Source of the DNA: Pseudomonadota bacterium
GTDB lineage: Bacteria > Pseudomonadota > Gammaproteobacteria > Burkholderiales > Burkholderiaceae_C
DNA: 48,724 nucleotides
Direction: 5' to 3'
NCBI GenBank assembly: GCA_018241185.1
Contig: JAFEEH010000094.1
Coordinates: forward strand, 1 to 48,724
Both the position numbers and the translations under genes were made by a program. The number at the start of each line of letters is the position of its first letter. The stretch's first letter is position 1. Shown piece by piece: positions 35,578 through 45,161 of the stretch. The notes under the pieces are model-generated. The model ran no database searches. It was given only the letters and a program-made list of their open reading frames with translations, and was not told where the DNA came from.

Positions 35578-37755
35578 TCAGCGGTCGACGAGTCCCATGG
35601 CGTAGCCGCGGCCGACGGCGAACATCCAGAACAGCTCGCCGTTGTGGGTCAACGTGGCGCTCAGGGTTCCGCCGATGGAGCCAGACCTCATCGAAGGCAG
35701 GTAGCTCGTCGGCGGATCGAGGGTGAGCGACCAGTTCGTCGATTGCCCGGCTTCATCCAGGTACGCCTCGCTGTAGGCGCTGTGGGTCAAGGTGGCCTTG
35801 CCAAAGGTCGTGCCCGATGTAGTGTGCAGCGCGTACGTGGGCCAGGCCGCATTGCTGTATCCCACCGGCGGCTGGCGGAAGCCCAGCAGGATGTAGGGCC
35901 CCAGGCTCAGCGGCACCGTGGGCATCGCGGTTTCGAACGACGAGAGCAGCACCCGGCGCGTGCCGAACTTGGCGATGTAGGCATTGAATGTCTGACCTCC
36001 GGGGTTGAAGATCCATTGCCCGGATACTGCGCCCGCGGCCACTGACCAGACCTCGCTGAAGGAACCCGTGCAGTCCGCATTGCCGCATTGCCGGATCGCC
36101 GCTGTGCCTTCAGCATTCAGGCGCATCGACCACACGCCCCCGGTCGCGAGGATGTCGTAGACACCTGCGAGTTCTGTGCGATTGGTGACGAATGAACGCG
36201 CCGCGGTGAACGGCATCGTCTTGTAGCTGACCGGGTTCGACCCGTATGTCGCGAAGGGGAACGCGCCCACGATGCCATCGGTGGCCACGCGAAAGCGCGC
36301 CGTGTTGTAGACGACCGAGACACGTGAACTCGCGAAGACGTAGGTGCCGGGGTCGGCCGGATCGGCCTGGAAGCTGCCCGATGCGGCGAGGCCGGAGGCG
36401 TCCGTCATCACATAGGTGCCAGCGTCGAAGTTGATCGACAGGGTGTGCTCCTGGCCATTGGTGGTGAACACCCTGTAGGTGCCGTTGAGGGGTGAAGCTG
36501 GCTCGGCGGAGAGCGGCCCTCGCGCCAGCCCGATGTCGATCCAGCCGCCGAAATCGATACCGGATGGCACGGAAACCAGCATGACCCCGTTCTGGATCAG
36601 CCAGGCACCGTTGGTGGATCTCAGACCTGATGCCGCAACGGGCTTCTCGGGCTCGATCGCAACGCTCGGGAAGGCCTGGTAGCCACCCTGGCGTTGTCTC
36701 ACGAGGCTCCTCATCGCGGCCTGACCCACGTCGTGGAGACTCCACAAGGATTCCGTCGATACAGCGGCATAGCGCGTCGAAGGCCAGTTCGGTGATGATG
36801 CCAAGCCGATCAGAAGGGAGGCGCGGTATGGCGATGGCAAAGGCCCGGATGTCAGTCCGCCTTCGAGCCAGACTTTCTGACTGCCGATGCGTGCGACGCG
36901 GAATTCGAACGCGTTGTACGGGCCGCTGCCGGTCGCCGTCCACGTGCCATCGACTGCAGCAGCGCTCAGCGTGTAGCGACGCACGTCGGTGCACTGGGCC
37001 CATTGCACCGCACCCTGGGCGCAGGCTTCCACGGTGCGGCCGCCTCCGGTGATGCGCAGCGCAGCCAGGCTGGTGAACGATGAACCGTTGGGCAACTGGC
37101 GGGTGAACCCCATCCGGGTGTAGTCGCCGTCCAGTTGTGCGGGGTCGACGATGAAATCGTTCGCCCCGACGAATGGCGCCCAAGCGTAAAAAGTTTCGGA
37201 GAACTCCGGCATCTCGAATGCGAAGCCTCCCACCACAGCGCCCTGGGACACGCGCAGGCGCGAGGTGATGTCGTTGGGCACGCTGCGGTCCGTGCCGAGG
37301 ATGTAGGTGCCTGGCTCGGCCGGATCTTCCGACAGGCTGCCCGAGGTCGAGTGGCCGTTGTGGACGCGGTCGGTGTCGTCCAGCATTTCGTACCGCTTGT
37401 TGACGAAGTCCAGGCGAAGCAGCTTGCGCATCCCGTTGGCTGCATAGACGTGGTAGGTGTTCTCCCGCGAGAAACTCGAGGATGCGAGCGGCCGCAGCGC
37501 TGCTGTTTCACCGAGCTTCAGTGGTGCGAGGCTGCTGGAGGTCGATCCGTCGCCGAGCGATGGGTGCAGGTCGCCCACTGCGTCGACGCCGGGGCCGTCA
37601 GCGGGGTGGGCGTCGCGCGCGGCAAGCACCGCCTCGGCCGTGTTGACTCTTGCCGCACCGATTTCGGCGCCGTCGCTGCCTCCGCCACCGCAGCCCACCG
37701 CGGCCATTGCCACGGCCGCCCACAATGCCGCCCATCGTCCGATGCCCTTGCCCAT
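35578..37755 (-). CDS. Large lipoprotein with duplicated domain, hypothetical
   Basis: A 725-residue product. The lipobox-like AVGC is followed by GGGGS, a common Burkholderiales lipoprotein start. Two homologous halves are visible. Near residue 98 there is TYHVYAANG, then SLSEDPAEPGTYIL, FAFEMPEF and YDG-like YTRMG. Near residue 420 there is TYRVFTTNG, then SFQADPADPGTYVF, FPFATYGSN and YDILA. GAGGGAGAG precedes the ATG at 37755; an upstream extension to 38091 would overlap the divergent monooxygenase. Function is unknown. Confidence 0.78.
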   Translation of the reverse strand: MGKGIGRWAALWAAVAMAAVGCGGGGSDGAEIGAARVNTAEAVLAARDAHPADGPGVDAVGDLHPSLGDGSTSSSLAPLKLGETAALRPLASSSFSRENTYHVYAANGMRKLLRLDFVNKRYEMLDDTDRVHNGHSTSGSLSEDPAEPGTYILGTDRSVPNDITSRLRVSQGAVVGGFAFEMPEFSETFYAWAPFVGANDFIVDPAQLDGDYTRMGFTRQLPNGSSFTSLAALRITGGGRTVEACAQGAVQWAQCTDVRRYTLSAAAVDGTWTATGSGPYNAFEFRVARIGSQKVWLEGGLTSGPLPSPYRASLLIGLASSPNWPSTRYAAVSTESLWSLHDVGQAAMRSLVRQRQGGYQAFPSVAIEPEKPVAASGLRSTNGAWLIQNGVMLVSVPSGIDFGGWIDIGLARGPLSAEPASPLNGTYRVFTTNGQEHTLSINFDAGTYVMTDASGLAASGSFQADPADPGTYVFASSRVSVVYNTARFRVATDGIVGAFPFATYGSNPVSYKTMPFTAARSFVTNRTELAGVYDILATGGVWSMRLNAEGTAAIRQCGNADCTGSFSEVWSVAAGAVSGQWIFNPGGQTFNAYIAKFGTRRVLLSSFETAMPTVPLSLGPYILLGFRQPPVGYSNAAWPTYALHTTSGTTFGKATLTHSAYSEAYLDEAGQSTNWSLTLDPPTSYLPSMRSGSIGGTLSATLTHNGELFWMFAVGRGYAMGLVDR

Positions 37756-37891
37756 CCGACTCTCCCTCTCGCTGTTGCCGATGCTTTGGATACGAATCGT
37801 AACGTCGAACCTATGCGTCGAGGGGCGCGAGGCATCCAGCGCGAAAGGATGACAGTGGAAATGGTCACGCCAACAGGCATCATCGCGCGCC

Positions 37892-39091
37892 ATGACTTTG
37901 CAGATCCTGATCGCCGGCGGCGGCATCGGCGGCCTGGCCGCGGCACTGGCCCTGGCGCAACAAGGGCACCGGGCCGAGGTGCTGGAGCAGGCCGAAGCTT
38001 TCGGCGAGGTGGGTGCCGGCATCCAGCTCGGCCCCAACGTGACGCGGCGCCTGCGGGCGCTTGGCCTGCACGAGGGCCTGGCGCGCATCACCGCGCGGCC
38101 GGAGATGCTGCGCGTGCGCAGCGCGCATGACGGGCTCGAACTCGCGCGGCTGCCTTTCGGCGATGCCTTCCGCCGCCGCTACGGCGCGCCGTATCTGTGC
38201 GTGCACCGCGCCGACCTGCATGCGCTGCTGCTCGATGCCGTGCGCGCCGGCACGGCGGCTGCGCAGGTGGGCCTGCACACGGATGCGCGCGTGCTGCGCG
38301 TGTCCACCCGCGGCGGCGAGGCGGTGTGCGCCGAGGGTTCGCGGGCCCGCGCCTGGGAAGGCGACGCGCTGGTCGGCGCCGACGGCCTGTGGAGCCACGT
38401 GCGCACCGCGCTGGTCGACAACGACCCGCCGCCGCTGGCCACGGGCCACACGGCCTGGCGCGCGCTGGTGCCGCAGGCCGACCTGCCGGCCGCACTGCGC
38501 AGCACGCGCGTCGAGGTGTGGCTGGGCGCGCGGCTGCATGCCGTGGCCTACCCGGTGCGCGGCGGCGACTGGCTCAACGTCGTCGTGCTGGCCGAAACGG
38601 CGCCGCCGGGCGACGTGCAGCGCGCCCAGGACTGGGACCAGGCCGCCAGCCTCGCCAGCCTGCAGCAGGCCACGGGCCGGACCAGCCCGCAGCTGCAGGC
38701 GCTGCTGGAGGCCATGCCGGCCTGGCGCGCGTGGAGCCTGCACGACCGGCCGCCATTGACGGGTGCCGGGCAGATGGCCAACGAGCGCATCGCGCTGCTG
38801 GGTGACGCGGCCCACCCGATGCTGCCCTACCTCGCGCAGGGCGCGGGCATGGCCATCGAGGACGCGATGGCACTGGCCGAGGCACTGAAGGGCGTCGCCC
38901 GTGCCGAGGTGCCGGCCGCCCTGGCGCGATACGCCGAGGCGCGCTGGGCGCGCAACGCGCGCGTGCAGGCGCGGGCGCGGCGCAACGGCGAGATCTTCCA
39001 CGCCACCGGGCCGATGCGCCTGGGGCGCGACCTGGCGCTGCGCCTGGGCGGCGCGAAGGTGCTCGACGTGCCCTGGCTCTACGCCGGCTGA
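37892..39091 (+). CDS. FAD-dependent aromatic monooxygenase
   Basis: A 399-residue group A flavoprotein hydroxylase. The FAD-binding GGGIGGLAAALAL is near residue 9, the DG motif is LVGADGLWSHVR near 160, and the GD motif is LLGDAAHPMLPYLAQGAG near 305. The overall pattern is closest to salicylate or 3-hydroxybenzoate hydroxylases, but the substrate is not determined. It stands alone, divergent from the lipoprotein gene. Confidence 0.88.
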   Translation: MTLQILIAGGGIGGLAAALALAQQGHRAEVLEQAEAFGEVGAGIQLGPNVTRRLRALGLHEGLARITARPEMLRVRSAHDGLELARLPFGDAFRRRYGAPYLCVHRADLHALLLDAVRAGTAAAQVGLHTDARVLRVSTRGGEAVCAEGSRARAWEGDALVGADGLWSHVRTALVDNDPPPLATGHTAWRALVPQADLPAALRSTRVEVWLGARLHAVAYPVRGGDWLNVVVLAETAPPGDVQRAQDWDQAASLASLQQATGRTSPQLQALLEAMPAWRAWSLHDRPPLTGAGQMANERIALLGDAAHPMLPYLAQGAGMAIEDAMALAEALKGVARAEVPAALARYAEARWARNARVQARARRNGEIFHATGPMRLGRDLALRLGGAKVLDVPWLYAG

Positions 39092-39099
39092 GCCTGTCG

Positions 39100-39165
39100 T
39101 TTGCTATCGAATTCGTAGCTGCTCGCGCAGTCTGGGCGGGCGCTGCAGGCCGATTTGGCTTGAGG
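39100..39165 (+). repeat. Dispersed ~60-bp repeat, copy F
   Basis: TTTGCTATCGAATTCGTAGC, TGCTCGCGCAGTCTGGGC, GGGCGCTGCAGGCCGATTTGG and CTTGAGG. This is one of the two best copies. It starts eight bases after the monooxygenase stop. A short fragment (AGCCTGTCG) of the REP-like palindrome abuts it. Confidence 0.88.
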
Positions 39166-39176
39166 TCGGCCCAAGC

Positions 39177-40433
39177 TCACCATTCGAAGGCGCGCAGGTG
39201 CTCGGCGCGCTTGATCAGGCCCTCGGCGCCCAGGTAGTGGCTCAGGCGGCCTTCGCGCACTTTCGCGAGCGAGCCCTCGAGGTCCTCCAGCAGCTTGGCG
39301 CGGGCGGCGTCGAAAGCGCGGGGCACGTCTTCGCCGCGCGCCTGCAGGGCCTCGCCGATCAGGCGCGCACTGGCCGGTGCGCCGCAGGCCACGCATTGAG
39401 CCATGGCGTCGGCGTCGGGCTGTGCGCCGGCCGCGAGCAGGCGCGCCGTGAGTTCGGGCGCCAGGGCGTGGTCGATGCTGTCGAGCACGTCGTCAGCCAC
39501 CGGGGCGCCCGCGTCGAGCAGCGCTGCCGCAGCCGACCACGCGCCGTGGCCCACCGCCAGGTCGACCGCGTTGGCGCTGCCCTGCAGCGGCGCGTCGAGC
39601 CCGATGCCTGCGCCGGCGAGCGCGCGCACCAGGGCCGCATCGTCGGTGTGGATCGCATGGCGCAGCGCGATGTGCGCAAGCCCGGCGTCCTCCGCCAGCG
39701 TGCCGGCCTGCAGTGCGCCGCGCCAGTCGCGCATGGCCTGCCGGTAGAAGGCGACCAGCTTGTCGGACAGTTCCAGCGCGAGGCCATGCGATTCGTGGCG
39801 CTCGTCGAGGTACTCGAGCAGCGCCTGGCCCGAGAAGTGGTCGCCCGTGGGCGCCAGCGGGTCCTCGTCGAGGTGCAGCGCCGCGAAGGCGCCTTCCACG
39901 CTGTCGGCGAGGGTGGCCAGGCTGTCCTCGTGCAGGCGGTGCTGCCACGCGGCGGGCAGGCCCTTCTTCCATGCCAGCACCGTGCCGTTGGCGGGGTGCA
40001 GTGCATCGACGATCACGTAGATGCGGTCCAGGTACTCGAAGCCGCCGATGGGCAGGTAGCTCAGCTTGCCGTCCCACTCGGCGCCGTCTTCCTCGGCGGC
40101 TTCCTCGGCCAGTTCCAGTTCGTGGTCGATCCAACCCTGCAGGTCGCGGTAGCCGTCGCTGCCGTTCCAGAACAGCTCGCTCCAGCTGACCGCCTCTTCG
40201 TTGCCGCCCATGCGCAGGCGCAGGTCGTAGTCGAGCTGGCCGCCGGCCGTCTCGCGCCACAGCGCCAGCAGCCCCGCGGTCAGCGGCCCGGCGCACAGCG
40301 CCTGCACGGCGTCGATCTGCGCCTGCGGCATCGGCGGCCGGGCATCGAAGATGACGCGCTGCGCGAAGAGCACGATGCCGTGCGCACGCAGCGTGGTGCG
40401 CTCGTCGGCGGTGAAGAAATCCTGGGCGTCCAT
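39177..40433 (-). CDS. SMI1/KNR4-like N-terminus with ankyrin-like C-terminus
   Basis: A 418-residue cytoplasmic protein. Residues about 35-190 show an SMI1/KNR4-type pattern (LWRETAGGQLDYDLRL, IGGFEYLDRIYVIVDA). Residues about 250-345 look like three degenerate ankyrin repeats (ALRHAIHTDDAALVRALAGAG, DLAVGHGAWSAAAALLDAGAP). SMI1-type domains often occur in immunity proteins to polymorphic toxins, but no toxin gene is adjacent. Function is unknown. Confidence 0.72.
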   Translation of the reverse strand: MDAQDFFTADERTTLRAHGIVLFAQRVIFDARPPMPQAQIDAVQALCAGPLTAGLLALWRETAGGQLDYDLRLRMGGNEEAVSWSELFWNGSDGYRDLQGWIDHELELAEEAAEEDGAEWDGKLSYLPIGGFEYLDRIYVIVDALHPANGTVLAWKKGLPAAWQHRLHEDSLATLADSVEGAFAALHLDEDPLAPTGDHFSGQALLEYLDERHESHGLALELSDKLVAFYRQAMRDWRGALQAGTLAEDAGLAHIALRHAIHTDDAALVRALAGAGIGLDAPLQGSANAVDLAVGHGAWSAAAALLDAGAPVADDVLDSIDHALAPELTARLLAAGAQPDADAMAQCVACGAPASARLIGEALQARGEDVPRAFDAARAKLLEDLEGSLAKVREGRLSHYLGAEGLIKRAEHLRAFEW

Positions 40434-40524
40434 GGCCTGCCTCCTGCGGTCGGTGGCCGATCATGCTAGCCAAGCCCCCGGCGCCCGCGTCGGTAGAAAC
40501 ATCATGGCCCGCAGGCCCATCGCG

Positions 40525-41379
40525 TCACAGGTTGGTGCGCAGCGTCCAGAGCTCGGGGAACAGCACCACGTCCAGCATCTTGCGCAGGTAGCTCACGCCG
40601 CCGGTGCCGCCGGTGCCGCGCTTGAAGCCGATCACGCGCTCCACCGTGGTCACGTGGCGAAAGCGCCAGAGGCGGAACGCGTCCTCGATGTCGGTGAGCT
40701 TCTCGCCGAGCTGGTAGAGGTCCCAGTGCGCATGCGGGTCGCGGTACACCGCAAGCCAGGCTTCCTCGACGCCGGGGCTGGCCACGTAGGGCTGCGTCCA
40801 GTCGCGCTCCAGGCGGTCGGCCGGCACGTCGAGGCCTTCGCGCTTCATCAGCCGCAGGGCTTCGTCGTAGAGCGATGGCGCCCGCCACGCGGCCTCGACC
40901 TGGGCCAGCAGCTCGGGCCGGTGCGCATGCGGCTTGAGCATGGCGGCGTTCTTGTTGCCCAGCGCGAACTCGATGCAGCGGTACTGCGCGCTCTGGAAGC
41001 CGCTGGAGCTGGCAAGGTAGGGCCGCATCGCGCTGTACTCGGGCGGCGTCATGGTCGACAGCACGGTCCAGGCGCCGACCAACTGTTCCATGATGCGCGT
41101 GACGCGGGCCAGCATCTTGAGGGCCTCGGGCTTGGTGTTGGCCGTCGGGTTGGCGATGGCGGCGATGGCGGCACGCAACTCGTGCAGCATCAGTTTCATC
41201 CACAGCTCGCTGGTCTGGTGCTGCACGATGAAGAGCATTTCGTCGTGCGCGGGCGAGAGCGGATGCTGCGCGTTCAGCACCTCGTCCAGGTGCAGGTAGT
41301 CGCCGTAGCTCATCAACTGGCTGAAGTCGAGCTGGGCCTTTTCCTCGTGGACGATCTTTTCCGTGTCGCTGGAAGCCAT
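40525..41379 (-). CDS. kynA: Tryptophan 2,3-dioxygenase
   Basis: A 284-residue heme dioxygenase that opens the indole ring of tryptophan to give N-formylkynurenine. Family blocks are [29 protein letters not shown] (with the distal His), [19 protein letters not shown], and [21 protein letters not shown] with the proximal heme His. Length is typical. It is the last gene of kynB-kynU-kynA, 14 bases after kynU. Confidence 0.96.
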   Translation of the reverse strand: MASSDTEKIVHEEKAQLDFSQLMSYGDYLHLDEVLNAQHPLSPAHDEMLFIVQHQTSELWMKLMLHELRAAIAAIANPTANTKPEALKMLARVTRIMEQLVGAWTVLSTMTPPEYSAMRPYLASSSGFQSAQYRCIEFALGNKNAAMLKPHAHRPELLAQVEAAWRAPSLYDEALRLMKREGLDVPADRLERDWTQPYVASPGVEEAWLAVYRDPHAHWDLYQLGEKLTDIEDAFRLWRFRHVTTVERVIGFKRGTGGTGGVSYLRKMLDVVLFPELWTLRTNL

Positions 41380-41393
41380 GGCGTGCTCGCTCT

Positions 41394-42692
41394 TCAGGTC
41401 ACCGCGTTGCGGGTGTTGAACTCGGGGCGGCGGTACTCCTCTTCTTCGAGCACCTGCGCCAGGTTGCCGACGGCGTTCCACACGTCCTCGAAGCCGAGGT
41501 ACAGCGGCGTGAACCCGAAGCGAAGAATGTCCGGCATCTGCTCGTCTCCCGCGCGGAAGTCTCCAATGACGCCACGCGCGATCAGCGCCTGCACGATCGC
41601 GTAGGCCGGGCCTCCGATGCGCTGGCCCGGGTCGGCCATGCGCAGGCACACCTGCGAGCCGCGCTGCGCATGCTCGCGCGGCGTGACCAGCGCGAACTGC
41701 TCGGGGCAGCGCTGCTCCACCAGCGCGATGAAGGCGTCGGTGAGCGCGAGCGACTTGGTGCGCAGCGCCTGCATGCCGCCCAGCGGCTCGGCCGCCAGCA
41801 TGGCGTCGAGCCCGCAGCCCAGCGCCGTGAGGCTGAGGATCGGCTGGGTGCCGCACAGGTAGCGGCCGACGCCCGGGGCCGGACGGTAGCCGGGCGTGAA
41901 GGCGAAGGGCGCTGCGTGGCCCCACCAGCCCGACAGCGGCTGCGTCCATGCATCGGCATGGCGTGCGTTGACCCAGGCGAAGGCCGGCGCGCCGGGGCCG
42001 CCGTTGAGGTACTTGTAGCCGCAGCCGATGGCGAAGTCGGCATCGGCGTCGTTGAGCGCCACCGGCACGGCGCCGGCGCTGTGCGCCAGGTCCCACACCG
42101 CGAGCGCGCCGGCGTCGTGCGCCCGCTTCGTCAGCGCCGCCATGTCGTGCATCGCGCCGGTGCGGTAGTTCACGTGCGTGAGCATCAGCACGGCCACGTC
42201 CTTCGTCAACGCGGCCGGAATTTCCGACGGGTCGTCGACCAGCTTCAGCGTCATGCCGCGCTCGCGGCACAGCGACTCGGCAATGTAGAGGTCGGTCGGG
42301 AAGTTGCTGCGCTCGGAAACCACGACCGTGCGGCCGCTGTCCTTTTTCTGCGCGCTGAGCGCCGCGAACAGCACCTTGTACAGGTTGACCGAGGTGCTGT
42401 CGGTGCACACCACTTCGCCGGGCGCGGCACCGATGAGCCGCGCCACCTGGTCGCCCAGGCGCTGTGGCAGGTCGAACCAGCGCGCCTCGTTCCACGAACG
42501 GATGAGGCCGGTGCCCCACTCCTGCGTCACCGCCTCGGCGATGCGTGCCGGCGCGGAGGTCGGCAGCACGCCGAGCGAGTTGCCGTCGAGGTAGATCACG
42601 CCTTCGGGCAGGATGAACAGGTCGCGCAGCGCGCGCAGCGGGTCGTGGGCGTCGAGGCGCCGGCAGTCGTCGAGGGTGATAGGAGGGGTCAT
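41394..42692 (-). CDS. kynU: Kynureninase
   Basis: A 432-residue PLP enzyme that cleaves kynurenine to anthranilate and alanine. The PLP-binding Lys lies in [28 protein letters not shown] at the N-terminus and [14 protein letters not shown] (phosphate-binding) are family marks. The start at 42692 follows the strong alignment MTPPITLDD; the frame continues upstream through the palindromic element and is not coding there. Confidence 0.96.
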   Translation of the reverse strand: MTPPITLDDCRRLDAHDPLRALRDLFILPEGVIYLDGNSLGVLPTSAPARIAEAVTQEWGTGLIRSWNEARWFDLPQRLGDQVARLIGAAPGEVVCTDSTSVNLYKVLFAALSAQKKDSGRTVVVSERSNFPTDLYIAESLCRERGMTLKLVDDPSEIPAALTKDVAVLMLTHVNYRTGAMHDMAALTKRAHDAGALAVWDLAHSAGAVPVALNDADADFAIGCGYKYLNGGPGAPAFAWVNARHADAWTQPLSGWWGHAAPFAFTPGYRPAPGVGRYLCGTQPILSLTALGCGLDAMLAAEPLGGMQALRTKSLALTDAFIALVEQRCPEQFALVTPREHAQRGSQVCLRMADPGQRIGGPAYAIVQALIARGVIGDFRAGDEQMPDILRFGFTPLYLGFEDVWNAVGNLAQVLEEEEYRRPEFNTRNAVT

Positions 42693-42710
42693 GGTGATGG
42701 TCTTCGAATG

Positions 42711-42833
42711 CGGACTTCCGGACGCAAAGGGCGCAGAGGTTTCGCAGAGGACGCAAAAGGACAGCCGAATTTTTTGAGAATTCCCTTTTGCGACTTCTGC
42801 GGAACTTTTGCGTCCTCTGCGTCCGGATGTCCG
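42711..42833. repeat. Long imperfect inverted repeat between kynB and kynU
   Basis: The left arm starts CGGACTTCCGGACGCAAAGG and the right arm ends GCGTCCTCTGCGTCCGGATG-TCCG. The arms are about 55 bases each and roughly three quarters identical, around an A/T-rich centre (AATTTTTTGAGAATT). It fills most of the 157-base gap and would fold into a strong RNA hairpin ahead of the kynU start. Confidence 0.85.
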
Positions 42834-42849
42834 TTTGCGTGTGTCGTGC

Positions 42850-43524
42850 CTATGCCGCCAGCTCGCGCAGCACCGCGCGCACCGGCGAGGCATCGGCCGT
42901 CACGAGCTTGAGGGGCAGGGCGATGAGTTCGTAGTCGCCTTCGGGCACGTCGTCGAGCACGAGGTTTTCGAGCACGCGCATGCCGTGGCGGCGGATGGTC
43001 TGGTGGCTGTCCAAAGTCTTGCTGTCGGCCGGGTCGATGCTGGCGGTGTCGATGCCGATGAGTTGCACGCCGCGCGCGGCCAACCGTTCGACGGTCTCGG
43101 GCGCGTAGGCGGCGAGCTGCGGGTCCCAGCGGTCGACCGGCATGCGTTCGTAGGTGCGCACCAGCACGCGCGCGGGCAGCGTGTCGTCGATCGCATGGGC
43201 GATGTCCGCCCAGGTGACGAGCGGGCCGCTTCCGATCGCATGGATCACGCGGCACGCGCCGAGGAAGGGCGCGAGGTCGGTGTCGCCGATGCTGGCGCCT
43301 TCCTCGTCGTAGTGCAGCGGCGCGTCTGCGTGCGCGCCGACGTGGGGCGAGAGCGTGATCTCGCTGACGTTGACGGGGCAGCCCGGGCCGATCGATGCGG
43401 CCCACCGCTGTCGGTAGGGCGTGTCGCCGGGAAACACCGGCGCACCGGCATGGACCGGTGGAGAGATGTCCCACACGCGCAGCGCTCGCTGCGTCGATGT
43501 CGTGGGGGTGGGGGGAAACGGCAT
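42850..43524 (-). CDS. kynB: Kynurenine formamidase
   Basis: A 224-residue metal-dependent hydrolase of the KynB/cyclase family that turns N-formylkynurenine into kynurenine. The metal-binding [12 protein letters not shown] is the signature, and [12 protein letters not shown] and [19 protein letters not shown] match the family. It is the first gene of the operon. The 106-base region upstream contains TTGCAACGCAGGC...GACCTGCAA, a possible regulator site. No kynR is adjacent. Confidence 0.95.
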   Translation of the reverse strand: MPFPPTPTTSTQRALRVWDISPPVHAGAPVFPGDTPYRQRWAASIGPGCPVNVSEITLSPHVGAHADAPLHYDEEGASIGDTDLAPFLGACRVIHAIGSGPLVTWADIAHAIDDTLPARVLVRTYERMPVDRWDPQLAAYAPETVERLAARGVQLIGIDTASIDPADSKTLDSHQTIRRHGMRVLENLVLDDVPEGDYELIALPLKLVTADASPVRAVLRELAA

Positions 43525-43630
43525 GCGGCGAAGTTAGCGCCGCGCGGGAGGTCGTGGTGTCGGTTATTTGCAACGCAGGCTGCGGTGACCTGCAAGTCTT
43601 TCCATCATGGGTGCCGATGGAGCTGGTGGC

Positions 43631-44230
43631 TCAGTGACTGGCGGCGACCGGTGCTGCCACATCGACGCGGCGGTAGATGTTGACCAGCACGCCCGTCGGC
43701 GTCGCGCTGGAGCTCGCAAGGGACATCGCCTGCGGGGCCGCGTCCGTCGGCAAGCAGCGCTTGCCCTGGCCGAGCAGGAGCGGGTAGACGATCAGCACCA
43801 GCTCGTCGACCCAGCCGCGCTCGAGCAGCGGCGCCACGAGCGATCCGCTGCCGCACACCAGCAGCTCGGGCCCGTCCTGCGCGCGGAGTTGGCCGATGCC
43901 GGCCAGCGCGTCGGGGCCGAGCGGCTGCGCCGGTCCCCAGGCCAGCCCTTCCGGCCGGTGCGTGGCGACGTACTTGGTCGCGGCGTTGAGCTTGTGGGCG
44001 AAGGGGCCGTCCTTCACCGTCGGCCAGAACGCGGCCCACAGGTCGTAGGTGCGACGACCCAGCAGCAGGTCGAAGCGCTCGCCCTGCGCGTCGGCGACCG
44101 CCCGCGCACCCTCGGCCGTGCGGTACGGCGCGGTCCAGCCGCCGTGCGCGTAATCGGCGCTCTGCGCCGCGGCGTCGGGTTCGATCACGCCGTCCAGCGA
44201 GATGTGTTCGGCGACGCGGATCTTCCTCAT
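43631..44230 (-). CDS. Dihydrofolate reductase family (RibD C-terminal domain) protein
   Basis: A 199-residue NADPH-type reductase of the YwjB/YyaP group. MRKIRVAEHISLDGVIEPD starts the core; FDLLLGRRTYDLWAAFWP and ELLVCGSGSLVAPLL are conserved. The start at 44230 has AGGAG about eight bases upstream. It lies 106 bases before kynB on the same strand, and a link to kynurenine breakdown is not implied. Confidence 0.87.
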   Translation of the reverse strand: MRKIRVAEHISLDGVIEPDAAAQSADYAHGGWTAPYRTAEGARAVADAQGERFDLLLGRRTYDLWAAFWPTVKDGPFAHKLNAATKYVATHRPEGLAWGPAQPLGPDALAGIGQLRAQDGPELLVCGSGSLVAPLLERGWVDELVLIVYPLLLGQGKRCLPTDAAPQAMSLASSSATPTGVLVNIYRRVDVAAPVAASH

Positions 44231-44312
44231 GCGGTCTCTCCTGCGAGCAAGTGGCGCTCCTTCAGCACAGTGGCCCATTCGGCCTGCGCGAGCACTCGGG
44301 CATGAAGCCGGC

Positions 44313-44425
44313 GAGCGCAGCGAAGCCTTCAGGGCACCCGCGGAACTGGCTTTGCCAGGCCGCTGGGTGCGCCCCCTCCAAGCCGAAGGCGCCAGCGAGG
44401 GGGGAGCCGCGAAGCGGCTTGGGGG
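44313..44425. repeat. GC-rich intergenic repeat
   Basis: The segment GAAGCCTTCAGGGCACCCGC through CGAAGCGGCTTGGGGGTG contains nested inverted repeats (GGCACCCGCGG with GGCCGCTGGGTGC; CCCCCTC with GAGGGGG; AAGCCG with CGGCTT). I recall similar units in intergenic regions of Comamonadaceae. It ends ten bases before the DUF899 stop and may terminate that gene. Confidence 0.6.
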
Positions 44426-44434
44426 TGTTCCACT

Positions 44435-45097
44435 TCAGTACTCGTCGTGCAGCCGCTGCCAGCTGTAGACCTTCTCCTGCGGCCAGCCGGGCGGCGAGTC
44501 TTCCCAGTCCTCCTGACGGCCCCACGGGGTGAGGTCGAGCATCGTGAAGGTGTTGGTCGGCGCCTCCGCGCCGCGGCCCGAGGTGAACCAGGTCTGGAAG
44601 ACCTCGTCGCCGCGGCGCAGGAAGACCGAGAAGCCGAAGGCCTGGTCCTGCGCGGTGACGAAGTCGTCGTGGAAGCGCGTGCCCTCGCACGACACCCACG
44701 GAAAGTCCCAGCCGAAGCGCGCCTTCACCGCGTCGATGCGCGTGAGGCTCGCGCGCGCCGTCATGCAGAAGGAGGTGCGGCGTGCGTGCAGGTGTTCCCA
44801 GTGGTTCATGAGGTGGTCGCACACCATCGAGCAGCCGGGGCAGATGTGGTCGGCCGTGAGCATGTTGTGGTAAACGACCAGCTGGTCGCGGCCGTCGAAG
44901 AGGTCGACCAGACGCAGCGCGCCCGTCGGCCCCTGGAACACGTACTCGGTGTCGATGCGGGTCATCGGCAGTCGCCGCCGGCGCGCGTTGAGCGCGTCGT
45001 GCGCGTGGGTCAGCTCTTTCTCGGCGTTCAGAAGTTCGTCGCGCTCGCGCTGCCATTCGGCGCGCGAGACGACGCGGGGGTAGGCGCTGGTGTCCAT
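44435..45097 (-). CDS. DUF899 thioredoxin-fold protein
   Basis: A 220-residue protein of the DUF899 family. It has a thioredoxin-like fold with CPGCSMVCDHL near residue 82 (CxxC), preceded by LFDGRDQLVVYHNML, and ending WGRQEDWEDSPPGWPQ. Members are sometimes annotated as thioredoxin domain proteins; the reaction is unknown. The start at 45097 is the Met of MDTSAYPRVVS. A near-palindrome lies 18 bases upstream. Confidence 0.88.
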   Translation of the reverse strand: MDTSAYPRVVSRAEWQRERDELLNAEKELTHAHDALNARRRRLPMTRIDTEYVFQGPTGALRLVDLFDGRDQLVVYHNMLTADHICPGCSMVCDHLMNHWEHLHARRTSFCMTARASLTRIDAVKARFGWDFPWVSCEGTRFHDDFVTAQDQAFGFSVFLRRGDEVFQTWFTSGRGAEAPTNTFTMLDLTPWGRQEDWEDSPPGWPQEKVYSWQRLHDEY

Positions 45098-45114
45098 GCG
45101 GGTCTCCGTCGTAA

Positions 45115-45131
45115 TGTGAACAATGTACACA
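45115..45131. promoter_or_regulatory. Near-palindrome upstream of the DUF899 gene
   Basis: TGTGAACAATGTACACA is palindromic at 14 of 17 positions. It lies in an A/T-rich spot 18 bases before the start codon, fitting an operator of an unidentified regulator. Confidence 0.5.
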
Positions 45132-45161
45132 AATGCTCGCCTGCCTTCAATGCGAGATTGA

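Noticed and set aside
37756-38091. 112-residue N-terminal extension of the large lipoprotein
   Set aside because: It would overlap the divergent monooxygenase and bury the lipoprotein signal; a good ribosome binding site precedes 37755.
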